From DASRHY01 sp046765875 (lineage in GTDB: Bacteria; Actinomycetota; Actinomycetes; Propionibacteriales; Kribbellaceae): DNA of 45,030 bases. Position numbers and translations under genes: made by a program. A model generated the notes under the pieces. That model ran no database searches and was not told the DNA's origin. It saw only the letters and a list, made by a program, of their open reading frames with translations. The stretch covers positions 1 to 45,030 of the forward strand of contig JBKPSJ010000222.1 of assembly GCA_046765875.1 (NCBI GenBank). Reading direction: 5' to 3'. Shown here piece after piece: positions 8,067-18,051 of the stretch. The number at the start of each line of letters is the position of its first letter. The first letter of the stretch is position 1.

Positions 8067-9566
8067 ATGAGCACCATCGCCGAGACGATCCCCGCAGCAG
8101 CTCCCGCAGCAACTCCAGTAGTCAAGATCTCCGCTCCCGCCCGGTACCGGTGGCGCTGGCTGGCCTACTCCGCCGTCCTGGTCGCGAGCGTGATGGACCT
8201 GCTCGACTCGACCGTGATGGGCGTCGCCGCACCCGCGATCCGCGCCGACCTCGGTGGCTCTACCGCGACGCTGCAGTGGATGGCGGCCGGCTACACGATG
8301 GCGCTGGCGGTGCTCCTGCTCGCCGGTGGCCGGCTCGGCGATCTGCTCGGGCGCAAGCAGGCGCTTCTCATCGGCGTCGGCGGCTTCACCGTCACGTCGC
8401 TGCTGTGCGCGTGCGCGGTCTCGCCGAACATGCTGATCGGATCCCGGGTGCTGCAGGGCGCGTTCGCCGCGGTGATGCTGCCGCAGGGCTTCGGGCTGGC
8501 GCGGGATCTGTTCAGCCAGGACGAGATGACCAAGGCGTGGGGCGTGTTCGGCCCGATCATGGGGCTGTCCGCGGTGATCGGCCCGATCGTCGGCGGCACG
8601 CTGCTCGACCTCGACCTGTTCGGCTCGGGCTGGCGCTCGATCTTCCTGGTGAACGTACCGCTGGGAATCGCGTCGTTCGTGATCGCCGCCCGGTACCTGC
8701 CGCGGTCGCAGCGCAGCGCGGAGACCAAGCTGGACGCTCCGGGTCTGGTGCTGGCCGGTGCGGGCGTGTTCGCCCTGGTGTTCCCGCTGGTGCAGGGTCG
8801 TGAGCTGGGCTGGCCGCACTGGCTGCAGGTGACGCTGGCAGCGTCCGGTCCGGTGCTGGGCGGCTTCGGCTGGTACCAGGCGCGACGCAAGCGGGCCGGC
8901 AAGGCGACGCTGGTCGAGCCGAGCGTGTTCCGCAACCGGTCGTACGTGTCGGGCGTGGTGTTCGCAGTCGTCTTCTTCGCCGCGATGGCTGGGACGTTCG
9001 TGCTCGGCATGTTCCTGCAGATCGGTCTCGGTTTCAGCCCGATCCACGCCAGCCTGACGATGGCCCCGTGGGCGTTCGGCGCGCTGATCGGCTCGGGGTT
9101 CGGCGGCGCGCTGATGGCCAAGCTCGGCCGGACCCTGTTGCACATCGGCCTGGTTCTGATGGCCGCCGGCCTGATCGGGATGTACGCCGTGCTGCAGGCG
9201 ACCGGTGCCGCGGTGTCGCACTGGGATCTGGTGGCGCCGAACCTGGTCGGCGGTGCGGGCATGGGGATGATCTTCGTCCCGCTGTTCGACATCATCCTTG
9301 GCCGGGTCGCGGACCACGAGGTCGGTTCGGCCAGCGGGATGCTCGGCTCGTTCGAGCAACTCGGTATCGCGCTGGGTGTCGCGGTGATCGGCTCGGTGTT
9401 CTTCGGCATGCTCGAGTCGCCCAGCGGGACCGGCCAGGCCGCGCACCAGGCCGCCGCGCTGGACGGAGTTCAGGTCTCGCTGCTCGCGACGATTGGCCTG
9501 ATCGTGATCGCGTTCGTGATCGGGTTCCGGCTGCCGCGCAAGGCCCGCGGTGGTGCCGGCCACTGA
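8067..9566 (+). CDS. MFS drug exporter, DHA2 (EmrB/QacA) type
   Basis: A 499-residue major facilitator with about 14 transmembrane segments. Motif D1-like LDSTVMGVAAPAI sits in helix 1 and motif A GGRLGDLLGRKQALL between helices 2 and 3. Motif C is seen as GLSAVIGPIVGGTLL. These mark the DHA2 proton-driven drug exporter family. The ATG at 8067 follows GGAGGG with good spacing. It is divergent from tetR with two operators between, so expression should be induced by a TetR ligand. It ends before a strong hairpin. Substrate unknown. Confidence 0.92.
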   Translation: MSTIAETIPAAAPAATPVVKISAPARYRWRWLAYSAVLVASVMDLLDSTVMGVAAPAIRADLGGSTATLQWMAAGYTMALAVLLLAGGRLGDLLGRKQALLIGVGGFTVTSLLCACAVSPNMLIGSRVLQGAFAAVMLPQGFGLARDLFSQDEMTKAWGVFGPIMGLSAVIGPIVGGTLLDLDLFGSGWRSIFLVNVPLGIASFVIAARYLPRSQRSAETKLDAPGLVLAGAGVFALVFPLVQGRELGWPHWLQVTLAASGPVLGGFGWYQARRKRAGKATLVEPSVFRNRSYVSGVVFAVVFFAAMAGTFVLGMFLQIGLGFSPIHASLTMAPWAFGALIGSGFGGALMAKLGRTLLHIGLVLMAAGLIGMYAVLQATGAAVSHWDLVAPNLVGGAGMGMIFVPLFDIILGRVADHEVGSASGMLGSFEQLGIALGVAVIGSVFFGMLESPSGTGQAAHQAAALDGVQVSLLATIGLIVIAFVIGFRLPRKARGGAGH

Positions 9567-9581
9567 CGACCGTCGGGAAGG

Positions 9582-9619
9582 CGAAGTGCCCGTCCGGGTA
9601 TAAGCGGACGGGCACTTCG
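9582..9619 (+). terminator. Perfect 14-bp hairpin terminator after the MFS gene
   Basis: CGAAGTGCCCGTCC and GGACGGGCACTTCG form a perfect 14-bp stem with a 10-base loop, starting 16 bases past the exporter stop. No T run follows. Confidence 0.8.
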
Positions 9620-9682
9620 GCGTGCTATCGCGAGGCCGCACGGTCGGCTAGCGTTGATGGACAGCCGTGACGAGGAGTCTGC

Positions 9683-10462
9683 ATGCGCCGACCGGGCAAG
9701 CATCGACTACGTGACGTTCTGTACGCCGTCTACGAGCGGCGGCTGGCACGCGAGCTCAGACCCGAGCAGATCCCGCAACACATCGGCGTGATCATCGACG
9801 GCAACCGGCGCTGGGCACGCGCGTTCGGCAATCCGCCGTCGACCGGGCACGAGGCCGGGGCGAACAAGATCTCGGAGTTCCTCGACTGGTGTGACGACCT
9901 CGGCGTCAAGGTCGTCACGGTGTGGATGCTGTCCACCGACAACCTGTCCAGGCCGGCCGAGGAGCTCGAGCCGTTGCTCGGCATCATCGAGCAGACCGTC
10001 GAGGAACTGGTCGCGATCGGCCGCTGGCGGATCCACCCGGTCGGCGCGCTCGACCTGTTGCCCGCGCCGACGGCCGAGGCGCTCAAGCACGCCGAGGCCG
10101 CCACCGCCAAGGTGGACGGGATGCTGGTCAACGTCGCGGTCGGGTACGGCGGCCGCCGCGAGCTGGCCGACGCGGTCCGCGCGCTGCTGCTGGAGGAGGC
10201 GGCCAAGGGCATCTCGATCGAGGAACTTGCCGACCGGGTCGACGTCGAGCACATCGCCCAGCACCTGTACACCAAGGGCCAGCCGGACCCGGACCTGGTG
10301 ATCCGTACGTCGGGCGAGCAGCGGCTCGGCGGCTTCCTGCTGTGGCAGAGCGCGCTGAGCGAGTTCTACTTCTGCGAGGCGCTGTGGCCGGATTTCCGGC
10401 ACGTCGACTTCCTGCGCGCCATCCGCTCGTACGCGCAACGTGAGCGCCGTTACGGGGCTTAA
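9683..10462 (+). CDS. uppS: Isoprenyl transferase (cis-prenyl diphosphate synthase)
   Basis: A 259-residue cytosolic cis-prenyltransferase that adds isoprene units from IPP to an allylic diphosphate, making lipid carriers for cell-wall synthesis. Visible motifs are IIDGNRRWARA with catalytic Asp39, TGHEAGANK, and the C-terminal RTSGEQRLGGFLLWQ used for IPP binding. GAGGAG precedes the ATG. It resembles the shorter-product actinobacterial branch (Rv1086-like Z-farnesyl diphosphate synthase). Chain length cannot be settled by eye, and a second full-length UPP synthase elsewhere is likely. It is the last gene before the phoH leader. Confidence 0.93.
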   Translation: MRRPGKHRLRDVLYAVYERRLARELRPEQIPQHIGVIIDGNRRWARAFGNPPSTGHEAGANKISEFLDWCDDLGVKVVTVWMLSTDNLSRPAEELEPLLGIIEQTVEELVAIGRWRIHPVGALDLLPAPTAEALKHAEAATAKVDGMLVNVAVGYGGRRELADAVRALLLEEAAKGISIEELADRVDVEHIAQHLYTKGQPDPDLVIRTSGEQRLGGFLLWQSALSEFYFCEALWPDFRHVDFLRAIRSYAQRERRYGA

Positions 10463-10473
10463 CGCTGCGTTAA
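10459..10473. repeat. Small inverted repeat over the uppS stop
   Basis: TTAACG-CTG-CGTTAA is a perfect 6-bp inverted repeat covering the TAA stop of uppS. It is too small to be a confident terminator and could be a protein-binding site. Confidence 0.3.
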
Positions 10474-10775
10474 CGCTTGCTCGGGCGTGTCGATGTGCGG
10501 CCCCGATCTGCCACACTTAAAGTCGCAAGAGACAGCCGGTGGGGAAGCCGGTCGTCCGGGAGGCCCGATCGATGCAGAGCGACGTATCGCCGGAAGCTCC
10601 ATGAGAGCCGATCCGGCGGGTCGGAGACCCAGGCGGTACGCCGGGTCGTTTGCATTGATTTCTGTGAATATCCAGAGGGGGTCTGCACCAGATCCCCGGG
10701 CACGGTCCCGGTCCATCACCTAACGACGGTGGGCCGGGCGTGGTGCGCGTCGCGGCCCCGAGAGGACACGCTGAC
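10463..10775 (+). promoter_or_regulatory. 313-base leader region upstream of the PhoH gene
   Basis: No convincing gene is present. The stretch holds several fold-prone segments: a repeated GCCGGT pair around GGGGAA (about 10534-10552), CGATCGATGC, a 7-bp stem GGGTCTG-CAC-CAGATCC (about 10678-10695), and CACC/GGTG arms just before the gene. The AT-rich TTGCATTGATTTCTGTGAATATC (split about 10648-10670) is the likeliest promoter element. Length and structure suggest a 5' untranslated region with a regulatory role. It matches no riboswitch consensus I can recall. Confidence 0.4.
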
Positions 10776-12134
10776 ATGGCCGCGACACAGCGCAGCAACG
10801 CCAGCAAGGGAACCGGTTCGTCGGTGAGCACCGTGCGCCGCAAGAACCACCGCACCTACGTCCTGGACACCTCGGTCCTGCTGTCCGACCCGCACGCACT
10901 CCTGCGGTTCGACGAGCACGAGATCGTCATCCCGGTGGTCGTGATCACCGAGCTGGAGGCGAAGCGGCACCACCCGGAGCTGGGCTACTTCGCTCGTACC
11001 GCCTTGAGGTTGATGGACGAACTGCGTGTCCTCCACGGGCGTCTGGACGCCCCGCTCCCGGTCGGCGCGAAGGGCGGCACCGTCCGCGTCGAGCTGAACC
11101 ATTCGGATCCGGGTACGCTGCCGGCCGGCTTCCGGCTCGGCGACAACGACAGCCGCATCCTCGCGGTCGCGTGCAACCTGCAGGCCGAGGGCCATGACGT
11201 CACGCTGGTGTCGAAGGACCTGCCGATGCGGGTCAAGGCGTCCTCGAGCGGTCTGCGGGCCGAGGAGTACCGCGCCGAGCTGGCGATCGAGTCCGGCTGG
11301 ACCGGCATGGCCGAGCTCGAGGTGTCCGCGGCCGACGTCGACAAGCTTTACGACGAGAGCGTGCTCGACCTGCCCGAGGCGCGCGACTTCCTGACCCATA
11401 CCGGTCTGGTGCTGCTGTCCGAACGCGGCAGTGCGCTCGGCCGGGTGATGCCGGACAAGCGGATCCGGCTGGTCCGTGGCGACCGCGAGGCGTTCGGGAT
11501 CCGCGGCCGGTCCGCCGAGCAGCGGGTCGCGCTCGACCTGCTGCTCGACCCCGACGTCGGGATCATCTCGCTGGGTGGCCGGGCCGGCACCGGTAAGTCG
11601 GCACTGGCGCTGTGCGCCGGGCTGGAGGCGGTGATGGAGCGCCGCCAGCACAAGAAGGTTGTCGTGTTCCGTCCGCTGTTCGCGGTCGGCGGTCAGGAAC
11701 TGGGCTACCTGCCCGGCTCGGAGTCCGAGAAGATGCAGCCCTGGGCGCAGGCCGTGTACGACACGCTCGGCGCGCTGGCCAATGGCGACGTGATCGACGA
11801 GGTGCTCGACCGCGGGATGCTCGAGGTGCTGCCGCTGACCCACATCCGCGGCCGCTCGCTGCACGACTCGTTCGTGATCGTCGACGAGGCGCAGTCGCTG
11901 GAGCGCAACGTACTGCTGACCGTGCTGTCGCGGGTCGGCGCCAACTCCAGGGTGGTACTGACACACGACGTGGCTCAGCGAGACAACCTCAGGGTCGGCA
12001 GGCACGACGGCGTCGTCGCGGTGGTCGAGAAACTGAAGGGGCACCCGCTGTTCGCGCACGTCACGCTGACCCGCTCCGAGCGTTCGCCGATCGCGGCGCT
12101 GGTCACCGAGATGTTGGAGGACGTCCAGCTGTAG
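10776..12134 (+). CDS. PIN domain-PhoH ATPase (PhoH2-type RNase/helicase)
   Basis: A 452-residue two-domain protein. An N-terminal PIN nuclease domain (about 25-165) has the metal-binding start YVLDTSVLL (Asp31) and acidic residues in LGDNDSRIL. A C-terminal PhoH P-loop ATPase has Walker A GRAGTGKS (about 269-276) and Walker B FVIVDEAQ. PhoH2 proteins are described as RNA-unwinding, RNA-cleaving enzymes related to toxin-antitoxin systems. The ATG at 10776 is preferred over the GTG 36 bases upstream because AGAGGA lies about 9 bases before it. It sits behind a long leader and is followed by a cell-wall gene. Confidence 0.9.
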   Translation: MAATQRSNASKGTGSSVSTVRRKNHRTYVLDTSVLLSDPHALLRFDEHEIVIPVVVITELEAKRHHPELGYFARTALRLMDELRVLHGRLDAPLPVGAKGGTVRVELNHSDPGTLPAGFRLGDNDSRILAVACNLQAEGHDVTLVSKDLPMRVKASSSGLRAEEYRAELAIESGWTGMAELEVSAADVDKLYDESVLDLPEARDFLTHTGLVLLSERGSALGRVMPDKRIRLVRGDREAFGIRGRSAEQRVALDLLLDPDVGIISLGGRAGTGKSALALCAGLEAVMERRQHKKVVVFRPLFAVGGQELGYLPGSESEKMQPWAQAVYDTLGALANGDVIDEVLDRGMLEVLPLTHIRGRSLHDSFVIVDEAQSLERNVLLTVLSRVGANSRVVLTHDVAQRDNLRVGRHDGVVAVVEKLKGHPLFAHVTLTRSERSPIAALVTEMLEDVQL

Positions 12135-12196
12135 GTCCTGATTCGGAGATCCGGCGGGCCGACTTTCGTGACCCTCTTGTGATGTGAGAGGTTTTC

Positions 12197-12210
12197 CACC
12201 AAAGTTGGTG
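12197..12210. promoter_or_regulatory. Palindrome upstream of the transglycosylase gene
   Basis: CACCAA-AG-TTGGTG is a perfect 6-bp inverted repeat lying 59 bases before the ATG at 12269, with TGCAC/GTGCA arms just after it. It could be an operator or part of a leader hairpin. Confidence 0.35.
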
Positions 12211-12268
12211 CCTGCACTGCGGGGGTGCACACATCCGCTGGTTTCCCCTCGACCTCCGGAAGGACGGA

Positions 12269-12985
12269 ATGAAAGCGAAGCGCACCTTCGCCGTGAGTGT
12301 CGTGTGTGGCGTTTTCGCCGTCGTTGTCGTCCTCGCATTCGGCGCGGTGTACCTGCGCAACGGTCCGTCCACGGTGGCCAGCGACCCGATCGAGAACCGG
12401 GCCCAGATGGCCGTCCGGAAGGCCCAGGCGAACGGCAGGATCCGGCCGGTGCCGCTGACCGCCGAGCAGCGCGCGCTGGGCGTGGTTCAGCGGCGCAGCC
12501 AGATCGAGGCGATCGAGAAGGAGAAGATCCGCAAGCAGGACGAGGCGCGGGTCAAGCGGCTGGCCCGCAAGGCCGCCGCGGCCCGCGCCTACGCCCTCGG
12601 CAAGGCGGCGGTCTCGTCCCGCCGCGAGCGCGCCAGCCGGGACGCCGAACGGGCCCGGATCGAGGCGGAGAAGCGCAAGTACGAGGGCACCCCGCGCGAG
12701 GTGGCCCGCCGGTTGCTCGCCGACCACGGCTGGAGTGACGGCCAGTGGCCCTGCCTCGACAGCCTGTGGACCCGCGAGTCGGGCTGGCGGTATGACGCGG
12801 ACAACCCGACGTCGAGCGCGTACGGCATCCCGCAGGCGCTCCCGGGCAACCGGATGGCCGAGTACGGGTCGGACTGGCGGACCAACCCGATCACCCAGAT
12901 CAAGTGGGGCCTGGACTACATCCAGGACGCGTACGGCACCCCCTGCAGTGCGTGGGACCACTCACAAGCCACCGGCTGGTACTGA
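12269..12985 (+). CDS. Membrane-anchored transglycosylase-SLT-like protein
   Basis: A 238-residue protein with one N-terminal membrane helix or uncleaved signal (residues 7-28), a highly charged coiled-coil middle (about 65-140, Arg/Lys/Glu/Ala rich) and a small C-terminal domain (145-238). That domain resembles the lytic-transglycosylase/Rpf-like fold used to cut peptidoglycan. Glu170 in WTRESGW is the likely catalytic acid, AYGIPQALPG is a typical SLT segment, and Cys162 and Cys226 could pair. GGAAGGAC precedes the ATG. It probably acts on the cell wall outside the membrane, and the coiled coil may span the wall or bind partners. Confidence 0.88.
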   Translation: MKAKRTFAVSVVCGVFAVVVVLAFGAVYLRNGPSTVASDPIENRAQMAVRKAQANGRIRPVPLTAEQRALGVVQRRSQIEAIEKEKIRKQDEARVKRLARKAAAARAYALGKAAVSSRRERASRDAERARIEAEKRKYEGTPREVARRLLADHGWSDGQWPCLDSLWTRESGWRYDADNPTSSAYGIPQALPGNRMAEYGSDWRTNPITQIKWGLDYIQDAYGTPCSAWDHSQATGWY

Positions 12986-12989
12986 TCTC

Positions 12990-13649
12990 TCAGTCCGCTA
13001 GGTCCGGCGCGACGTAGGCGATGTCGAAACCGCTCGGGGCCGGCGGCAGCGGCCAGGCCGGATCCGGTCGCCAGTCCTTCCAGGCCTCGTTGAACGGTGC
13101 TCGCCAGGCCCTGACCTCCTGCTCGGCGGCAGCGGCGTACGCCTCGATCTCGAGGACCTGCCCCTCGTCGAACCTGCCGACCTTGAGGGCCATCGCCAGC
13201 TCGTCCTCGTCCTTGCGGCGCACCGAGCGGTCGAGGGAGACCCACAGGTCGAGCACCAGGTCCTCGGTGGTCGTGGTACGCGATGCGATGTCGCGCTCGT
13301 GCGGCGTCTCCAGGTTGACGTACCAGCCGTTGAAGCGCCCGTCGGGCCGCCAGAAGTGCCAGATCGACCACGGCCTGCCGACCGGCGACACCTTCAGTAC
13401 GCCGGTCCCGCGCCAGGTGGCCAGTTCGGCCACCCGGGGGCCGACGAACATCTCCTCCAGCCCCGCCGTACGTACCTCGCGGCCGTCGGGGAAGACCGGC
13501 TTGATCAGTGGCGTACCACCTGCGAGCCAGGCGACCAGCCGGTCGGCGTCGTGCTCGACGACTGTCATCGGGCGCACGTTCGGTACGCCGTGCCGGCGGC
13601 CCAGGTAGATCCACTGGATCTGCGTGCCTGGTGTCCAGAACGCTGTCAC
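12990..13649 (-). CDS. DUF402 (FomD-like) protein
   Basis: A 219-residue DUF402 protein. The domain start is recognisable in VRPMTVVEHDADRLVAWLAGGTP, followed by SIWHFWRPDGRFNGWYVNLETP and an acidic helix DLVLDLWVSLD. FomD-family relatives hydrolyse nucleotide-linked intermediates using a divalent metal; whether this one does is unknown. It converges on the transglycosylase gene with four bases between stops. It could be read from the same strand as fumC, which lies 48 bases upstream. Confidence 0.85.
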   Translation of the reverse strand: MTAFWTPGTQIQWIYLGRRHGVPNVRPMTVVEHDADRLVAWLAGGTPLIKPVFPDGREVRTAGLEEMFVGPRVAELATWRGTGVLKVSPVGRPWSIWHFWRPDGRFNGWYVNLETPHERDIASRTTTTEDLVLDLWVSLDRSVRRKDEDELAMALKVGRFDEGQVLEIEAYAAAAEQEVRAWRAPFNEAWKDWRPDPAWPLPPAPSGFDIAYVAPDLAD

Positions 13650-13697
13650 GTCACAGATCCTGGCATCTGCGGCGACGCCGCGTAGTGCCGGCGCGGG

Positions 13698-15083
13698 TCA
13701 GGATCCGGGCCTTGTCATCGACAGCACGTCCAGGGCCGCGTCGAGTTGCTCCTCGGTGAGGTCGCCGCGTTGGACGTACCCCTCCTCGACCACGACCTGG
13801 CGGATCGTCTTGCCCTGTTTCAGCGCGCTCTTGGCGACGGCGGCGGCGTTCTCGTACCCGATGTAGCGGTTCAGCGGGGTCACGATCGACGGCGACGACT
13901 CGGCCAGCGTTCGGCAGTGCTCGACGTTCGCGGTGATGCCGTCGACGCAGCGGTCGGCGAGTAGGTTCGAGACGTTGGCCAGCAGCCGGATCGACTCGAG
14001 GATGTTGCGCGCGATCATCGGCAGCATCACGTTGAGCTCGAAGTTGCCGGCCGCGCCGCCGGCGGTGATCGCGGCGTCGTTGCCGATCACCTGCGCGGCC
14101 ACCATCAGCGTCGCCTCGCAGATCACCGGGTTGACCTTGCCGGGCATGATGCTCGACCCGGGCTGCAGGTCGGGCAGCTGGATCTCGCCGAGTCCGGCCC
14201 GCGGGCCGGAGCCCATCCAGCGCAGGTCGTTGCAGATCTTGGTCAGGCTGACCGCGACGGTCTTGAGCTGGCCGGACAACTCGACCAGCCCGTCACGCGC
14301 GCCCTGCGCCTCGAAGTGATCGGTTGCCTCTGTCAACGACAGTCCGGTCCGCCGGTTCAGCTCGGCGATCACCTTGGCGGCGAAGCCGGGCGGGGTGTTG
14401 ATGCCGGTGCCCACCGCCGTTCCGCCCAGGGGGAGCTCGGACACCCTCGGCAGGGTCGCGCGGACCCGCTCGGCGCCGCGCCGGATCTGCGCGGCGTACC
14501 CGTCGAACTCCTGGCCGAGCGTCACCGGGGTCGCGTCCATCAGGTGGGTACGGCCGGACTTGACCACGTCGGCGAACTCGGCGCCCTTGATCGCCAGAGA
14601 GGCGGCCAGGTGCTCCAGCGCGGGCAGCAGGCTCTGGACGACGCCGGCGGTCGCGGCGACGTGGATCGCCGACGGGAAGGTGTCGTTGCTGGACTGGCTC
14701 GCGTTCACGTGGTCGTTGGGGTGTACGCCGTCACCGGCCAGCGTCGCGATCACCTCGTTGGTGTTCATGTTCGACGAGGTGCCGGAGCCGGTCTGGTAGA
14801 CGTCGATCGGGAACTGGTCGTCGTAGTCGCCAGTCGCGATCTGCTCCGCCGCCGTGACGATCGCGTCGGCTCGTTCCTTGTCGAGTACTCCGAGGTCGGC
14901 GTTCACCACCGCCGCCGAGGCCTTGATCGCCGCCAGCGCGTGGATCAGCGACGGGTCCAGCGGCCGTCCCGAGATCGGGAAGTTCTCCACCGCGCGCTGG
15001 GTCTGAGCGCGCCACAGCGCGTCCCGCGGAACCCGGACCTCGCCCATCGTGTCGTGCTCGATGCGGAACTCGTCGTCAGCCAT
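13698..15083 (-). CDS. fumC: Fumarate hydratase, class II
   Basis: A 461-residue class II fumarase interconverting fumarate and L-malate in the TCA cycle; it is oxygen-stable, iron-free and usually a tetramer. The N-terminus shows EHDTMGEVRVP, then TGSGTSSNMNTNEV, NDHVNASQSSNDTFP, and the superfamily signature GSSIMPGKVNP from Gly309, which carries the catalytic serine loop. The length is normal. A class I fumarase lies 1.2 kb upstream on the same strand. The gene for a spermidine-synthase-like protein lies 21 bases upstream, so the two may be cotranscribed. Confidence 0.97.
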   Translation of the reverse strand: MADDEFRIEHDTMGEVRVPRDALWRAQTQRAVENFPISGRPLDPSLIHALAAIKASAAVVNADLGVLDKERADAIVTAAEQIATGDYDDQFPIDVYQTGSGTSSNMNTNEVIATLAGDGVHPNDHVNASQSSNDTFPSAIHVAATAGVVQSLLPALEHLAASLAIKGAEFADVVKSGRTHLMDATPVTLGQEFDGYAAQIRRGAERVRATLPRVSELPLGGTAVGTGINTPPGFAAKVIAELNRRTGLSLTEATDHFEAQGARDGLVELSGQLKTVAVSLTKICNDLRWMGSGPRAGLGEIQLPDLQPGSSIMPGKVNPVICEATLMVAAQVIGNDAAITAGGAAGNFELNVMLPMIARNILESIRLLANVSNLLADRCVDGITANVEHCRTLAESSPSIVTPLNRYIGYENAAAVAKSALKQGKTIRQVVVEEGYVQRGDLTEEQLDAALDVLSMTRPGS

Positions 15084-15104
15084 GCCTGCAGCGTACGACG
15101 GCGG

Positions 15105-15752
15105 TCAGGCGCGGGCTTCGTACACCGTGTAGATCTCGGCCCGGCCCTGCAGGTCGACCGATACGGGTCGTTCGGCACAGCTGCCGAACACGTCCCGCAG
15201 GCCGTCGGCGAGAGCGGCCGACGAGGTCGACGACCACACGGTCAGCACACCGCCCGGGCGCAGCACCCGTCGGCATTCGGTCAGGAAGCCGGCCTGATAG
15301 ATCTCTGCGTTCGCGTCGTACACGAGGTTGCCGGGTCCGTTGTCGACGTCGAGCAGGACACCGTCGTACGTCCCGTCCGGGCACGCCCTCACGACATCGC
15401 GGACGTCGCCGATCTCGACCTCGACCCGCTCGCCGTCGAGTACAGACGGGATGAGCCCGGTACGCATCCACTCGACCAGGCTGGGCTCGATCTCCGCGAC
15501 GGTGACCCGCTGTACGCGTTCGTCGGTCAGCAGCGCTCGTACTGTGAACCCCAGCCCGAGCCCGCCGACGAGCAGTGTGTGCGGCCGGTCCTGGGCCTCG
15601 AGCGCGGCCTGCGCGAGCAGTTCCTCGCTACGGGTTTCGCGGTCGTCCATCACGAACACGCCGTTCACCCGAAGCTCGATCGCGCCGTCCGCACGCCGCC
15701 GCAAGACCACCTCGCCGCGGTCGGTTTCGGCCCTCGCGATCGTCGTTGTCAC
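15105..15752 (-). CDS. Spermidine-synthase-like methyltransferase-fold protein
   Basis: A 215-residue Rossmann protein of the spermine/spermidine synthase group. The nucleotide-binding loop is LLVGGLGLGFTVRAL, followed by VAEIEPSLVEW with the ribose-binding Glu, and YDGVLLDVDNGPGNLVY in place of the catalytic-Asp region. It is shorter than true spermidine synthases because the N-terminal beta domain is reduced. Many actinobacterial genes annotated this way have no proven polyamine activity. It lies directly upstream of fumC on the same strand. Confidence 0.82.
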   Translation of the reverse strand: MTTTIARAETDRGEVVLRRRADGAIELRVNGVFVMDDRETRSEELLAQAALEAQDRPHTLLVGGLGLGFTVRALLTDERVQRVTVAEIEPSLVEWMRTGLIPSVLDGERVEVEIGDVRDVVRACPDGTYDGVLLDVDNGPGNLVYDANAEIYQAGFLTECRRVLRPGGVLTVWSSTSSAALADGLRDVFGSCAERPVSVDLQGRAEIYTVYEARA

Positions 15753-15881
15753 GGGGGTGATTGTTGCCTACCGCGGGTTTGTGCACCGGCATGGCCGGGT
15801 AGACGCTCCGTCATGGTTCCACCAGGGTCGTATACGGGTTGCGAAAGGGTGAAAAACCCCGCGAAGTGTCCCCCTCGAGCC

Positions 15882-15887
15882 CTACTC
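15882..15887 (+). promoter_or_regulatory. -10 element for the 53-residue protein gene
   Basis: TACTCT lies 7 bases before the ATG at 15895, the distance expected for a leaderless actinobacterial transcript starting at the start codon. No clear -35 is seen. Confidence 0.45.
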
Positions 15888-15894
15888 TGAGGCT

Positions 15895-16056
15895 ATGTAC
15901 ACCATCGAGCTGGAAGACCAGGAGCTGCGGCTGGTGCGCCACGCGGTGCGGTCGTATCTCGACGGATTCGGACACGACGAGGCGGAGCTCCTCCGTGCGG
16001 CGAAAGCCCTCCTCGCCCGCCTCCCCGACCCCGCCGTAGCCACCCCCGCCGGCTGA
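15895..16056 (+). CDS. Small conserved hypothetical protein, 53 residues
   Basis: A 53-residue acidic, helical protein (MYTIELEDQELRLVRHAVR start, then SYLDGFGHDEAELLRAAKALLARL). Its codon use matches neighbouring genes, and similar short actinobacterial proteins are familiar to me without a named domain. The ATG has a -10-like TACTCT 7 bases before it and only GAGG two bases before the start, pointing to a leaderless mRNA. It is divergent from the spermidine-synthase-like gene and convergent with the class I fumarase gene. Function unknown. Confidence 0.65.
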   Translation: MYTIELEDQELRLVRHAVRSYLDGFGHDEAELLRAAKALLARLPDPAVATPAG

Positions 16057-16257
16057 CTCCCTTACGTCCGAAGACCTGGCGCGGATTCGGCACCAGCTGT
16101 TCGGACGCAGCGAGCGCTTGTCCACACTGGGCCGGCGAGAGGGCAGGGCGTGGGCGGGATCGAAGGTTCCGGCACACTGGTGTGGGTTGGGACGCTGCAT
16201 AGTGCTGCAGGAAGTCACCACAAGGCGAGCGGACCCACAACCGGGCACGCGCGACTC

Positions 16258-16278
16258 GGCTGGCGGGCATGGCCAGCC
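16258..16278. terminator. 7-bp hairpin between convergent genes
   Basis: GGCTGGC and GCCAGCC pair around a 7-base loop, 30 bases past the leftward class I fumarase stop. It is a modest terminator candidate for that gene. The remaining 16057-16257 shows only a CACACTGGTGTG near-palindrome (about 16170) and no gene. Confidence 0.4.
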
Positions 16279-16307
16279 GTCCACACCAGCCACTTTCGTA
16301 ACAGGCG

Positions 16308-17954
<1,647 letters not shown>

Positions 17955-18051
17955 CGCGCAGCCTCCGGGGAGATCAGGATCAGGGTGACCCCAGGGTAGA
18001 GCCGGGGATCGTACGCATCCGCTCCGGGCTGAGACATGCGAGGCTTGCCGG

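Noticed and set aside
10530..10600. GGGGAAGCCGGT as part of a cobalamin riboswitch, or a c-di-AMP (ydaO) riboswitch
   Set aside because: The rest of either consensus is absent, and the gene downstream is not of the usual regulons.
12135..12268. ydaO-type riboswitch before the transglycosylase gene
   Set aside because: Expected because actinobacterial wall hydrolases often have one, but the conserved segments are missing and the space is only 134 bases.
14316..15890. Long plus-strand open frame (524 codons) opposite fumC
   Set aside because: Shadow of fumC and the spermidine-synthase-like gene; no recognisable domain.
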